A DNA stretch of 64,000 nt from Acidobacteriota bacterium (GTDB lineage: Bacteria; Acidobacteriota; Vicinamibacteria; Vicinamibacterales; UBA8438). Below, piece after piece: positions 1-8,129 of the stretch. Within the stretch, counting starts at the first letter, position 1. Each line of letters begins with the position of its first letter. The stretch spans positions 21,854 through 85,853 of the forward strand of contig JAGWAI010000001.1 of NCBI GenBank assembly GCA_021296485.1, in the 5' to 3' direction. Position numbers and translations under genes: made by a program. The notes under the pieces are model-generated. The model was not told the origin of the DNA, ran no database searches, and saw only the letters and a program-made list of their open reading frames with translations.

Positions 1-503
1 ATGTTCGGGAATGCATCCGGACCATCCGCCGGCAACATGTAGGGCTCGGGCATCGATATGACGAGGTCCGGCTCGCCGATGCGCCACTCGTTCGGACTGA
101 GGAACTCCATCGGCGGCGGCGCGTCGGCCGGATTGCCGCGGGGTGCGCCGCTGTCCACCCAGGCCGCGATGGTGGCGATCTCCTCGTCGGTCAGCGACGG
201 GTCGTCCTTGAAGTCCTGGATGCCGATGCGGCGATCAATGTACCAGGGCGGCATCTCGCGCGTTTCGACGTAACGTTTGATCGACCGCGCCCACGGCCGC
301 ACGTCCTGGTAGCTGATCAGCGACATGGGTGCGATCGCGCCCGGACGGTGACACCCCTGGCAGCTGCGCTGCAGGATCGGCAGCACGTCCTTCGTGAAGG
401 TCACGTCGCCGGCTGACGCCGGGGCCGTTTGCGCCATCGCCGCTGTACCCGCCAACACCATGAACACGGCGGTAACGGATCCCAGAACGTATCGATTCGT
501 CAT
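1..503 (-). CDS. Secreted c-type cytochrome / copper-monooxygenase-like protein, N-terminal part (cut by window edge)
   Basis: Reading leftward from ATG at 503, the product starts with a Sec-type signal peptide ending near an Ala-Met-Ala-Gln site. A single-haem c-type motif, CQGCH, follows in the context DVLPILQRSC. About 167 codons are present before the window edge. The mature part closely resembles the start of the gene at 2938-4314, at roughly 88 percent identity by eye, so the missing part probably carries the same copper-monooxygenase-like region. ATG 503 is chosen because the only nearby alternative, ATG at 508, runs into TGA after two codons, and a GGGGAG ribosome site precedes 503. 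It is last in a leftward run of secreted-protein genes. Substrate unknown. Confidence 0.85.
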   Translation of the reverse strand, partial: MTNRYVLGSVTAVFMVLAGTAAMAQTAPASAGDVTFTKDVLPILQRSCQGCHRPGAIAPMSLISYQDVRPWARSIKRYVETREMPPWYIDRRIGIQDFKDDPSLTDEEIATIAAWVDSGAPRGNPADAPPPMEFLSPNEWRIGEPDLVISMPEPYMLPADGPDAFPN

Positions 504-517
504 GTCATGTCTCCCCC

Positions 518-539
518 GCCGGGCCCGGAGCGGGCCGGC
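518..539 (-). other. GC-rich hairpin in the 142-base gap before the cytochrome gene
   Basis: The gap 504-645 holds no gene. Bases 518-527 and 531-539 pair as a GC-only stem with one bulge and a GAG loop. It lies just upstream of the ribosome site of the gene starting at 503. No T-run follows, so it is not a standard intrinsic terminator. It could dampen read-through or translation, but nothing else supports a role. Confidence 0.3.
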
Positions 540-645
540 GTTGCGATCCGAACATGCTGAAGATTCTACAGGTTCCAGCTTGTCGAGCAGCGCCATCCAC
601 GGGTTGGTCACCGGCATCTGGTCGGGATACCGAATGTGCCGGCGA

Positions 646-1596
646 TTATCGGTCCTTGAACGCGGCGCTGAGGATATGTTCCAGGCCGTAATTGCCTTCG
701 TGGCAGGCGTACTCGTAAATCACGTAGCTGTTGTCGCGGATCAGCGGAATGCCCAGCGTCCACGGCGCCGTGAACGCGCGCGGATCCTCCAGCGTGGCGC
801 GGTAGTCGATGGTATTTTCGTCGGTCAGCGTGAAACGCTCGACCACGCGCATGCCGCTGCCACCACCGCGGTACGACCCGAGCGGCTGCTGTGTGCCGAA
901 CGTCTTGTCGCTGAAGTTGGTAACCTCGACGACCAGCGTGTTGCCCTCCCACCGGCCGCGGGAATCGCCCCAGTACTGCTGAATGTTCTCGTGCAGCGGC
1001 GCCCGGCCGTCGAGCGGAATGATGCGCATGTCGTGGATGATTTCGTAGCGGATCAGCACGTAGTCGGGCGTCTGCATGATCTCGTAGGCGTTGTTGTAGC
1101 CCATGGGCGCCATCACCGTCGGAAATCCCTTGGTGATGCAGCGATCCCACAGATCGAGATCCGTCCATGACGTGATGCCGATGCCGTAGTGCGACGGCCC
1201 CCAGTCGTCCACCGCCTGCTGCATCTCGGCCGTGATGGGAATACGTCCGTTCGGCGGATCGACGACGAGCGACGGCTGGCTGATCTTGCGCTCAGTCTCC
1301 GGCTCGTCCCAGACGATGTTCACGTCGCGGTCGGGCTCCTGCTGATTCCGCAACGCTTCATTTCGCTCCTGGCGCGCTATATCCTCGGCGGTGAGCACTT
1401 CCTTGGGCTGCTCCGCGGGCACACCCATCACACCATTGCTCGTCCAGATCCCCTGCAGATCCGGATGCCCCCAGGGAGTGTGCGGCGGGTCGAAGTCGGA
1501 CGGCGCCTGCGCCGCCGCAGGAGCGGCCAACAGACCGCACAGAACCGCCGCCGTAGCGCACGCCGGAATGCGGAACCGGTTGATCGCCTGCATCAT
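646..1596 (-). CDS. Secreted protein of unknown function, paralogue of its upstream neighbour
   Basis: The product is 316 residues with a clear signal peptide (hydrophobic core around residues 11-29, cleavage after an AAAQ-like site). The mature protein opens with PWGHPDLQGIWT, and a WEGNTLVVEVTNF segment lies near residue 226. The next gene upstream has GRPDLSGIWQ and WDGDSLVVDVTAF at matching places, and both share an ERF/ERY...ATLEDP/ATIEDP block, so the two are paralogues. The ATG at 1596 overlaps the upstream TGA as ATGA, indicating translational coupling; a longer reading frame upstream is ignored because it lacks a signal peptide. I know this family only as a recurrent exported acidobacterial protein without assigned function. 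Confidence 0.8.
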   Translation of the reverse strand: MMQAINRFRIPACATAAVLCGLLAAPAAAQAPSDFDPPHTPWGHPDLQGIWTSNGVMGVPAEQPKEVLTAEDIARQERNEALRNQQEPDRDVNIVWDEPETERKISQPSLVVDPPNGRIPITAEMQQAVDDWGPSHYGIGITSWTDLDLWDRCITKGFPTVMAPMGYNNAYEIMQTPDYVLIRYEIIHDMRIIPLDGRAPLHENIQQYWGDSRGRWEGNTLVVEVTNFSDKTFGTQQPLGSYRGGGSGMRVVERFTLTDENTIDYRATLEDPRAFTAPWTLGIPLIRDNSYVIYEYACHEGNYGLEHILSAAFKDR

Positions 1597-2411
1597 TCCT
1601 GCTTTCGCAGATGCCCGTACAGCAACTCCTCGGAGAATTCCACGCAGCGGAACTCGAGTAGCTGCACGTCCTCCTCCATACGCCGGTATAGAGGAAGGCT
1701 GATCGTCCACGGGCGGGTGAACGTGTTCGGATCCTCGATGGTCGCCTCGTAGTTGATGTGGTACGGCGTGACCGGCGTGTAGCGCTCGACGACGTGAAGG
1801 GCGATGCTGTGGTGATTGCCCGCCCGGTCGAACCACGTCTGGCCGTTGAACGCGGTCACGTCGACGACCAGCGAGTCGCCGTCCCAGCGGCCCACGGAGT
1901 GCCCCATCCAGGTATCGACCGGGCTCTCCGGCACGGGATCCATGTGGATGACGCGGTTGGCGCTGGCGAATTCATAGGCGATGAAGATCTTGTTGGTGCC
2001 CTGCACGATCTGGAATGGAAACGGCATGTACGTGGCGCGCGGCACACCCGGCAGGTAGCACTTGGCTTCGGGATCCTCCGTGCGGCGGTTCTCGAAGTTA
2101 TCCTGCCGCTTGGCGATCGCCTCCGGACGATACGGGATGGTGCCGCCCTCGACTATGCCGAGGCCGCCCGGCGCCGACCCGATGGCGCCGGTCTCGGCGA
2201 GCCGGCCGGCGTAGGCGGCATGCGGCTCGATGTTCCAATTGGCAGACGATACGGCCTGCCAGATGCCGCTCAGATCGGGCCTGCCGTCGGCCGCTCGCGG
2301 CATGTCGCCGGATTGGGCCTGTCCGGCAGCGCCCAGAAGCACGCATACTGCTGCAACCGCCGCCGTTGCCGCAACGATCCTGACAGCCTTCACATTTCGC
2401 CGCTTCGCCAT
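1593..2411 (-). CDS. Secreted protein of unknown function, first of a tandem paralogous pair
   Basis: The product is 272 residues. ATG 2411 is chosen because AGGAGA lies nine bases upstream and the resulting N-terminus (MAKRRNVKAVRIVAA) is a good Sec signal with a cut near AGQAQ; a GTG at 2429 would add six residues. After the signal come GRPDLSGIWQ, a WDGDSLVVDVTAF block and ERYTPVTPYHINYEATIEDP, all mirrored in the downstream gene, which starts inside this gene's stop codon. The C-terminus is a charged LEFRCVEFSEELLYGHLRK segment, with a Cys matching the YACHEG Cys of the paralogue. Function unknown; the setting suggests an extracytoplasmic role shared with the cytochrome and DUF6152 neighbours. 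Confidence 0.8.
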   Translation of the reverse strand: MAKRRNVKAVRIVAATAAVAAVCVLLGAAGQAQSGDMPRAADGRPDLSGIWQAVSSANWNIEPHAAYAGRLAETGAIGSAPGGLGIVEGGTIPYRPEAIAKRQDNFENRRTEDPEAKCYLPGVPRATYMPFPFQIVQGTNKIFIAYEFASANRVIHMDPVPESPVDTWMGHSVGRWDGDSLVVDVTAFNGQTWFDRAGNHHSIALHVVERYTPVTPYHINYEATIEDPNTFTRPWTISLPLYRRMEEDVQLLEFRCVEFSEELLYGHLRKQE

Positions 2412-2441
2412 CGAATCAAGTCTCCTCACGCCGCGGGCAAG

Positions 2442-2870
2442 CTACCGTTCTGTCACGTCTCTGCCGTCACGGGGCGCGCCAGTCCCGGACGAGCCGACGA
2501 ACAGCTTGGTGCCGTCCTCGAATGTGATGTCGCGCCCGTTGGCACGCATCGCGCCGTCCTTGGCCTGGTAGCCCTCGACCATAATGACGGTGCCCGGCGG
2601 CAGCGAGTTCTTGGTGAATCCTCTGCGCAGCAGCGCGTTCGGCGCACCGCCCTCGACCATCCACGCCTCGGTCGTCCCGTCTTCCTTCTCCACGGCAACG
2701 TGAATCCAGGCGTGCGGATTGACCCACTCCATGCGGGTCACCGTGCCCCTGAGGGTCACCGGCATATCCGCGTCGAACTCGGCCGAGAACGCGTGGTGAG
2801 ACAGAACCGGCGACGGCGCCGCCAGCACGCCGATGGCAACCACGAATCCGATTGCTGCTATTGCTCGCAT
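2442..2870 (-). CDS. DUF6152 family secreted protein
   Basis: The product is 142 residues: a signal peptide (MRAIAAIGFVVAIGVLAA) followed by SHHAFSAEFDADMPVTLRG, then VEWVNPHAWIHV-type and VEGGAPNALLRRG blocks and an ANGRDITFEDG segment. These match what I know of DUF6152, a family of small exported proteins common in Acidobacteriota and Proteobacteria with no established biochemical role. The paired His after the cleavage site and the NPHAWIH motif could bind a metal, but that is inference. ATG 2870 has GGAGGG seven to eight bases upstream. The gene lies between a cytochrome/monooxygenase-like gene and two secreted unknowns on the same strand, probably one transcript. Confidence 0.85.
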   Translation of the reverse strand: MRAIAAIGFVVAIGVLAAPSPVLSHHAFSAEFDADMPVTLRGTVTRMEWVNPHAWIHVAVEKEDGTTEAWMVEGGAPNALLRRGFTKNSLPPGTVIMVEGYQAKDGAMRANGRDITFEDGTKLFVGSSGTGAPRDGRDVTER

Positions 2871-2937
2871 GAACCTTCCCTCCAACTGTTGTGCGGAACC
2901 CGACGTGCGTACCGGTCGCTTCCCGGCCGCCGTCACG

Positions 2938-4314
2938 TCACTGCTGATCGTCCGAGTTGCGCGCGTTGCGCTCCGCGACGCGCGCCTTGTAGTCGTTCTC
3001 GTCGATGTAGTAGTAGCTGACCCAGGCGAACGACATCTCGTCAATGGTTCGCTGCCCGTACACCACATTGTTGCGCGGGTCGGGATTGACTCGCAGCGAC
3101 TCCGAGTTGTCGTGCCACGTGCTCACGTGGATGACCGTTCCGGCCGGTAGCACCGGCGCGGCCTCCTCGGCATAGTTGTAGACAAGGTGCCAGTTGAAAT
3201 ACCACTTCGGAACGCAGTTCAGCGTCACCTGCTCCATCAGCGGCGCGGCGCCGTACGGTCCCGGCGCCCGCTTCAGCACGTTACCCTCGTCGTCTGTCTG
3301 CGGAATGATGGCCTCGATGCACTGGGCCTGTCCGCGCGTATGCAGGTGCGGCTGGAACGCCGTGACGACCGCCGGCTCGGTCAGCAGCGTGTAGCCGTCG
3401 GTGCGGACGCTGTCCTGTCCGGCCGGAATGAGCAGATCGTCGTCGTCGCCCATGTGCTGGCTGATCAAGTCGTACTTGGGTTTGTAGCCGACGGGATACA
3501 GCTGGAGCCCGAGCTTCACCATCACCGGAACCTCTTCCCCGTACGGATGGAGGTGCAGGCCGAAGCGGATCTTGGTCCCCGCCTTGATGAGCCGGCCGGT
3601 ACCCTCGTCGAAAATATCGCCGTTCTTTCCGACGGCGTACTCGTTGAGGAAATTCCCGCGCGTGACGTCCTCGTCGAAGACCGTCATGTGCGTCGTGCCG
3701 TGGTGCAGGACCTCGAGGCTGGCGGCGTCGGGCTTCATCTCGACCGCCCTGATGTAGCGGTCCTCGGTCAAGCCAGGGTCGGCCATGATGTTCGGGAACT
3801 GGTCAGGACCTTCCGCCGGCAGCATGTACGGCTCGGGCATGGCCACGATCAGATCGGGCTCGCCCATGCGCCAGTCCTCGGGGCCGAGGAATTCTACCGG
3901 CGGAGGCGCGTCGGCTGGATTGCCGCGCGGTGCACCCGCGTCCGCCCAGGCGGCTATGGTCGCAATCTCCTCGTCCGTAAGCGACGGATCGTCCTTGAAA
4001 TCCTGGATGCCGATGCGCCGGTCGATGTACCAGGGCGGCATCTCGCGCGCCACGACGTAACGCTTGATGGATCGCGCCCAGGGGCGTGCGTCCTCGTACG
4101 TCACGAGCGACATCGGAGCGATGGCGCCGGGACGGTGACAGATCTGGCAACTGCGCTGCAGGATGGGCAGCACGTCCTTCGTGAACGTGACGTCGTGCGC
4201 CGCGCCAGCCGGCTGCGCCAGCGCGACGTGCGCCCCGAGCACGACGAACATCACGGCGGCGCCCGCCAGCAAGTGCGCGAAACGCTTGCGACCGAGTTGG
4301 AATTCGAGCGTCAT
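2938..4314 (-). CDS. Secreted cytochrome c fused to a PHM-like copper monooxygenase region
   Basis: The product is 458 residues. Residues 1-34 form a signal peptide. A c-type haem motif CQICH is at 56-60, with Met92 a possible axial ligand. The C-terminal two thirds resemble the two copper domains of peptidylglycine alpha-hydroxylating monooxygenase (PHM): HHGTTHM at 204-210, HLH at 254-256, HLH at 323-325 (context QPHLHTRG) and Met427 in TIDEMSF. This repeats the order His-His, His, His-X-His, Met that binds the two coppers in PHM. Electron supply from haem to copper inside one polypeptide is an inference. It heads the leftward run, and the gene at 1-503 is a close duplicate. The ATG at 4314 has GGGGAG just upstream. 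Substrate unknown. Confidence 0.8.
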   Translation of the reverse strand: MTLEFQLGRKRFAHLLAGAAVMFVVLGAHVALAQPAGAAHDVTFTKDVLPILQRSCQICHRPGAIAPMSLVTYEDARPWARSIKRYVVAREMPPWYIDRRIGIQDFKDDPSLTDEEIATIAAWADAGAPRGNPADAPPPVEFLGPEDWRMGEPDLIVAMPEPYMLPAEGPDQFPNIMADPGLTEDRYIRAVEMKPDAASLEVLHHGTTHMTVFDEDVTRGNFLNEYAVGKNGDIFDEGTGRLIKAGTKIRFGLHLHPYGEEVPVMVKLGLQLYPVGYKPKYDLISQHMGDDDDLLIPAGQDSVRTDGYTLLTEPAVVTAFQPHLHTRGQAQCIEAIIPQTDDEGNVLKRAPGPYGAAPLMEQVTLNCVPKWYFNWHLVYNYAEEAAPVLPAGTVIHVSTWHDNSESLRVNPDPRNNVVYGQRTIDEMSFAWVSYYYIDENDYKARVAERNARNSDDQQ

Positions 4315-4416
4315 GCACTCCCCCGGAATTGCGGCGCGTACATGCGACGCGAGTATCGGAATGACTGCAGCAAAGCTACTCCCGTTGGCGGCACCTGTCA
4401 AGATTTCGGGCCGCCG

Positions 4417-6315
4417 TCAGCGTCCCGTGAGAGCCGCGGCCGGCACCACCGACAACTCCACGTGCGAAGGCCGTTCGGCGTCGTGGTGAACGGTTTGCAC
4501 CGCAACCTCGAAGCGCCCGTCCGTAGCCGGGTCGCCCCCCGTATTGTTGTTGCGCGCAAGATGCGGAAACTCGGATGACGATACGTCCAGCCGCACGCGG
4601 TGGCCGGCGCGAATGACGCTCGCCGTATATCCCAGGTCGATCCGATACTCGTATGCGCGGCCCGGCTCTATAGGCGACGGCGGCGCCTTCGAACCGTTGC
4701 GGAACCTCGCGCGCACCACCCGGTTCAGCACATTCTGCGCGAACCCGTCGGGATGCACGTCGACAAGCTTGGCCGTGAAATCGGTATCGCGCGCCGTCGA
4801 CGTCGCCCAGAGCCTGACCGTGACCGGTCCGATGACCGCCATGTCCTCCGCCAGCGGTGCGCTCGTATAGACGAGCACGTCGTCGCGTCGCTCGATCGTC
4901 GACTGATCCTGCGCGCCCGACCGAAAATAGAAGCCGAGGGTCAGACAGCACAATCCACCGCCGAGCGCCGGCACCGGATCCCGCGGGTCATACGCATACG
5001 TGTCGTCCGGGCCGTGCGGCGGCCGCCCGCGATCCAGCACGCCGTCACCCCAACGGCTGTTGGCGCGGCCGCCGCTGCCCAGGTTGAAGCGCGTCGTCAC
5101 GGCGGCGGTGGGCGGGAATACGTGGTCCTCAATCCAGAAGCCGTCGCCCTGCGTCCCCTCGTCCGGCGGCACCTGCACGAACAGTTGAGCGCGCGGCTCC
5201 GTGTCGATGCCGTTGGACAGGCCCTTGACGTGATGGTCGTAGAAGCGCAACTGCAGATCGCGCAGGTCCTTCTCGCCGGCAGGCCCGTAACTCACGGCGC
5301 CTTCGCGGCCGTGGCCGCCGCCGCCCGTCATGACCAGCATCGTCCCGCCGCGCGCCGCTTCCGACCCGGCCCCGGCGCGCATGCCCCCGAACGCCCGCAC
5401 CGACCCGATGTGGAACAGGTCGCCCCAGGCGCCGGTCACCAGCGCCGGAACCATGATCTTTTCCCATTGCGCCTCGACGTCGACCGTGGCCCAGTACTCG
5501 TCGTAGTCCGGGTGGGCCAGCCATTCGTAGTAGTACGGCGCCAGCTCGCGGAACCCCGCGAAGTCCCGCAAAGGAACCGTGTCGATCCATTTCCGGGCGA
5601 TCAGGCCCTCCCCTTCAGCCAGATACGCTTCCGCCGCGCGCTCCGCCTCCTCGGGGGCAGCGCCCGCGGCGATCCGCTGACGGCGATACGCATCCGGCGC
5701 AAAGAACGCCAGCGGCCAGCTCTGGCCGAACCAGAGGTCGAACACCCCGTTCACGTATGTCCAGTGATCGTGGTAGTCCGTCGCGGTCTGTCCCGGCGCG
5801 ATGGCCACCAGGTGCGGCGGCGCGGCGAGCGCAGCCTGCCACTGCGTGACGCCCATGTAGGAACTGCCCGTCAGGGCGACGCGGCCGTTGGACCAGGGCT
5901 GCGCGGCGGCCCATTCGACGGCGTCGTAGCCGTCGTCCCGCTCCTGCACGATGGGCCGGAACTCCCCCTCCGATCGGAAGGTGCCGCGCGCGTCCTGCGA
6001 CACCGCGACATAGCCATGCTCGGCCCAGAACGCCATTCCCGCGCTCAGCCCGGGCGCGAAGCATCCCTGGCCCAGGCGCAGGCCGTACGGCGTCCGCAGC
6101 ATGATGACCGGGTAGCGGCCGGACGCCGCCGGACGGTAGACATCGGTGGCCAGCATGACGCCGTCGCGCATTGGCACCCGCACCGTCTCGCAGGTGACCC
6201 CGTCGGCGCGCCCGGCCGGCTCCCGCTGCTCGGCCGCCGGCGTCGTCGCCAACAGGAATGCTACGGCCGCGGCAATGCCCCCGACAGGCGCCCAACCGCA
6301 AATATTCCGCTGCAC
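4417..6315 (-). CDS. CocE/NonD-type (X-Pro dipeptidyl-peptidase family) hydrolase
   Basis: The product is 632 residues with the alpha/beta-hydrolase plus C-terminal jelly-roll layout of the CocE/S15 family. The N-terminal VRVPMRDGVMLATDVYRP block is the family hallmark. The nucleophile motif is GSSYMGVTQWQ, TGAWGDLF supplies a likely acid, and GGGGHGREG supplies a likely catalytic His. The C-terminal third (VTVRLWATST, IDLGYTASVIRAGHRVRLDVSSSEFP) is the typical non-catalytic domain. GTG 6315 is chosen: GGAG sits about five bases upstream and it gives a signal peptide (QRNICGWAPVGGIAAAVAFLL), while GTG 6354 lacks a ribosome site. The enzyme is probably exported and cleaves acyl esters or N-terminal dipeptides; the substrate cannot be read from sequence. 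Confidence 0.88.
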   Translation of the reverse strand: MQRNICGWAPVGGIAAAVAFLLATTPAAEQREPAGRADGVTCETVRVPMRDGVMLATDVYRPAASGRYPVIMLRTPYGLRLGQGCFAPGLSAGMAFWAEHGYVAVSQDARGTFRSEGEFRPIVQERDDGYDAVEWAAAQPWSNGRVALTGSSYMGVTQWQAALAAPPHLVAIAPGQTATDYHDHWTYVNGVFDLWFGQSWPLAFFAPDAYRRQRIAAGAAPEEAERAAEAYLAEGEGLIARKWIDTVPLRDFAGFRELAPYYYEWLAHPDYDEYWATVDVEAQWEKIMVPALVTGAWGDLFHIGSVRAFGGMRAGAGSEAARGGTMLVMTGGGGHGREGAVSYGPAGEKDLRDLQLRFYDHHVKGLSNGIDTEPRAQLFVQVPPDEGTQGDGFWIEDHVFPPTAAVTTRFNLGSGGRANSRWGDGVLDRGRPPHGPDDTYAYDPRDPVPALGGGLCCLTLGFYFRSGAQDQSTIERRDDVLVYTSAPLAEDMAVIGPVTVRLWATSTARDTDFTAKLVDVHPDGFAQNVLNRVVRARFRNGSKAPPSPIEPGRAYEYRIDLGYTASVIRAGHRVRLDVSSSEFPHLARNNNTGGDPATDGRFEVAVQTVHHDAERPSHVELSVVPAAALTGR

Positions 6316-6395
6316 GGCCTCTCCGAATCCTTGCTCGCCGGGCGCTCCCCGCACACGTCCCGGGCAGCCCCGGCAGCAGTTAAACTGTAGCGCAC

Positions 6396-7721
6396 ATGCA
6401 GTACCACGCCGCCTTCCGTTGTATCGCCGGCTGTCCGGGCGAGCACTCGTTGCTTACGCCCGTGTACCACTGTCCGTCGTGCGGAAACCTCCTCGAGGTG
6501 GCGCACGACATCGATGTGCTCAGCAAGCGCGGCCCCGGTTCGTGGATGCGCCTGTTCGATGAACGCTACAAGCGGACCATCTGGCCGTACGGCTCGGCCG
6601 TCTGGGGCAAGAAGGAATGGGTCTGCCCCGCCGTCGACGACGACAACATCGTATCGATGGACGAAGGCGGCACCAACCTGTTCTGGGCGGAGCGCTTCGG
6701 CGCCGAGCTCGGACTCGACGAGTTGTGGGTGAAACAGTGCGGCAACTCGCACACCGGCTCCTTCAAGGACCTGGGCATGACCGTACTGGTGTCCGTGGTG
6801 CGACAAATGATCCGCAGCGGACGAAACATCCGTGCCGTGGCCTGCGCCTCGACCGGTGACACGTCGGCTTCACTTGCGGCCTACGCCGCCGCCGGCGGCG
6901 TCCCGGCCATCGTCATCCTGCCGCGCGGAAAGGTGTCGACGGCGCAGCTGATGCAACCGCTCGCCAACGGCGCCACGGTGCTCGCCCTCGACACCGATTT
7001 CGACGGCTGCATGGCCATCGTCCGCCGTCTGGCGACCGAGGAAGGCATCTACCTCGCCAACTCGATGAACAGCCTTCGGCTCGAGGGCCAGAAAACGGTC
7101 TCGATCGAGATCGTGCAGCAATTCGACTGGGAGGTGCCGGACGTCGTCATCATCCCGGGTGGCAACCTCGGCAACGTCAGCGCCCTGGGCGCCGGTTTCG
7201 ACATGATGGCGCGGCTGGGCCTCACGACCCGCCAGCCGCGGATCGTCGTAGCGCAGGCGGCCGCCGCCAACCCGCTGTACCTCGCCTACCAAAACGACTG
7301 GCGGTTCGAGCCGATTGCGGCCCGCGCGACACAAGCGTCGGCCATCCAGATCGGCAATCCCGTATCAATCGAGAAAGCAATCCGCACGTTGCGGCGCTAC
7401 GACGGCATCGTCGAGCAGGCCAGCGAGTCCGAGTTGGCCAATGCCGCCGCGCTCGCGGACCGCACCGGCATGTTCAACTGTCCGCACACCGGGGTCGCGC
7501 TGGCCGTGCTCATCAAGCTGCGCAGCAACGGCAGCATCACGCCGAACCAGCGGGTTGTCGTGATCTCGACCGCGAACGGGCTGAAGTTCACCGAGTTCAA
7601 GCACAGGTACCACGAGCGGGCACTGGCGGAGGTGAGTGCGGATCACGCCAACCTGCCGGTTGAGCTGCCGCGCGACTACGACGCCGTGCGCCGCGCCGTC
7701 GACACCGTCGTGGAGGCCTGA
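6396..7721 (+). CDS. thrC: Threonine synthase
   Basis: This enzyme converts O-phospho-L-homoserine to L-threonine with pyridoxal phosphate. The product is 441 residues, normal for the family. The PLP lysine lies in [12 protein letters not shown], and a glycine-rich phosphate loop is in [12 protein letters not shown]. The N-terminus carries four cysteines (9, 13, 26, 29) spaced like a small zinc ribbon, as in a subset of threonine synthases. A TAAACT hexamer lies nine bases before the ATG and no ribosome site is visible, so the message may have a very short leader. It heads a rightward group with the rhodanese-like gene and lolA and is divergent from the hydrolase at its left. No other threonine-pathway gene is in the window. 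Confidence 0.95.
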   Translation: MQYHAAFRCIAGCPGEHSLLTPVYHCPSCGNLLEVAHDIDVLSKRGPGSWMRLFDERYKRTIWPYGSAVWGKKEWVCPAVDDDNIVSMDEGGTNLFWAERFGAELGLDELWVKQCGNSHTGSFKDLGMTVLVSVVRQMIRSGRNIRAVACASTGDTSASLAAYAAAGGVPAIVILPRGKVSTAQLMQPLANGATVLALDTDFDGCMAIVRRLATEEGIYLANSMNSLRLEGQKTVSIEIVQQFDWEVPDVVIIPGGNLGNVSALGAGFDMMARLGLTTRQPRIVVAQAAAANPLYLAYQNDWRFEPIAARATQASAIQIGNPVSIEKAIRTLRRYDGIVEQASESELANAAALADRTGMFNCPHTGVALAVLIKLRSNGSITPNQRVVVISTANGLKFTEFKHRYHERALAEVSADHANLPVELPRDYDAVRRAVDTVVEA

Positions 7722-7754
7722 GGCCGCGGCGCGCATGTTATTATCCGTTACCCC

Positions 7755-8129
7755 ATGGCAGTTCCCCGAATCGACAAGGACGCGTTGAAGGAACGGCTCG
7801 ACAGCGGCGAGCCCGATGCACCGATCATCGTCGACGTGCGGCTGAAATATCCGTACGAGCACAGCAGCGTCCGGATTCCGGGAGCCGTGCGCGTGGCGCC
7901 GCCGCAGTTCGACTGCACCGCGCTGCCGAAGGATCGCGACATCGTCACCTACGACTCCGATCCCGAAGAGCTGGTCAGCGCGCAGGTGGCGGCCCGGCTG
8001 ATTCGCGGCGGGTATCGGGCCAGTACCCTCAAGGGGGGCATCGTCGAGTGGCTCACCGCCAAATTCCCGACCGAGGAAAAGAGCGCGCCCACCCAGGCGC
8101 CGCCGAAAGCCGGCGCCCTGAAGGGCTGA
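7755..8129 (+). CDS. Rhodanese-like domain protein lacking the active-site cysteine
   Basis: The 124-residue product is a single rhodanese fold: IIVDVRLKYPYEHSSVRIPGAV is the usual first half and AARLIRGGYRASTLKGGIVEW the usual second half. In active members the loop after the central strand starts with Cys (for example YCxSG). Here it reads VTYDSDPEE, with Asp where Cys is expected, so sulfur transfer is unlikely and a binding or regulatory role is more plausible. No signal peptide. The last 20 residues are a Pro/Ala/Lys-rich tail. Its TGA forms a CTGA overlap with the likely start of lolA, so the two are probably translationally coupled. Confidence 0.85.
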   Translation: MAVPRIDKDALKERLDSGEPDAPIIVDVRLKYPYEHSSVRIPGAVRVAPPQFDCTALPKDRDIVTYDSDPEELVSAQVAARLIRGGYRASTLKGGIVEWLTAKFPTEEKSAPTQAPPKAGALKG

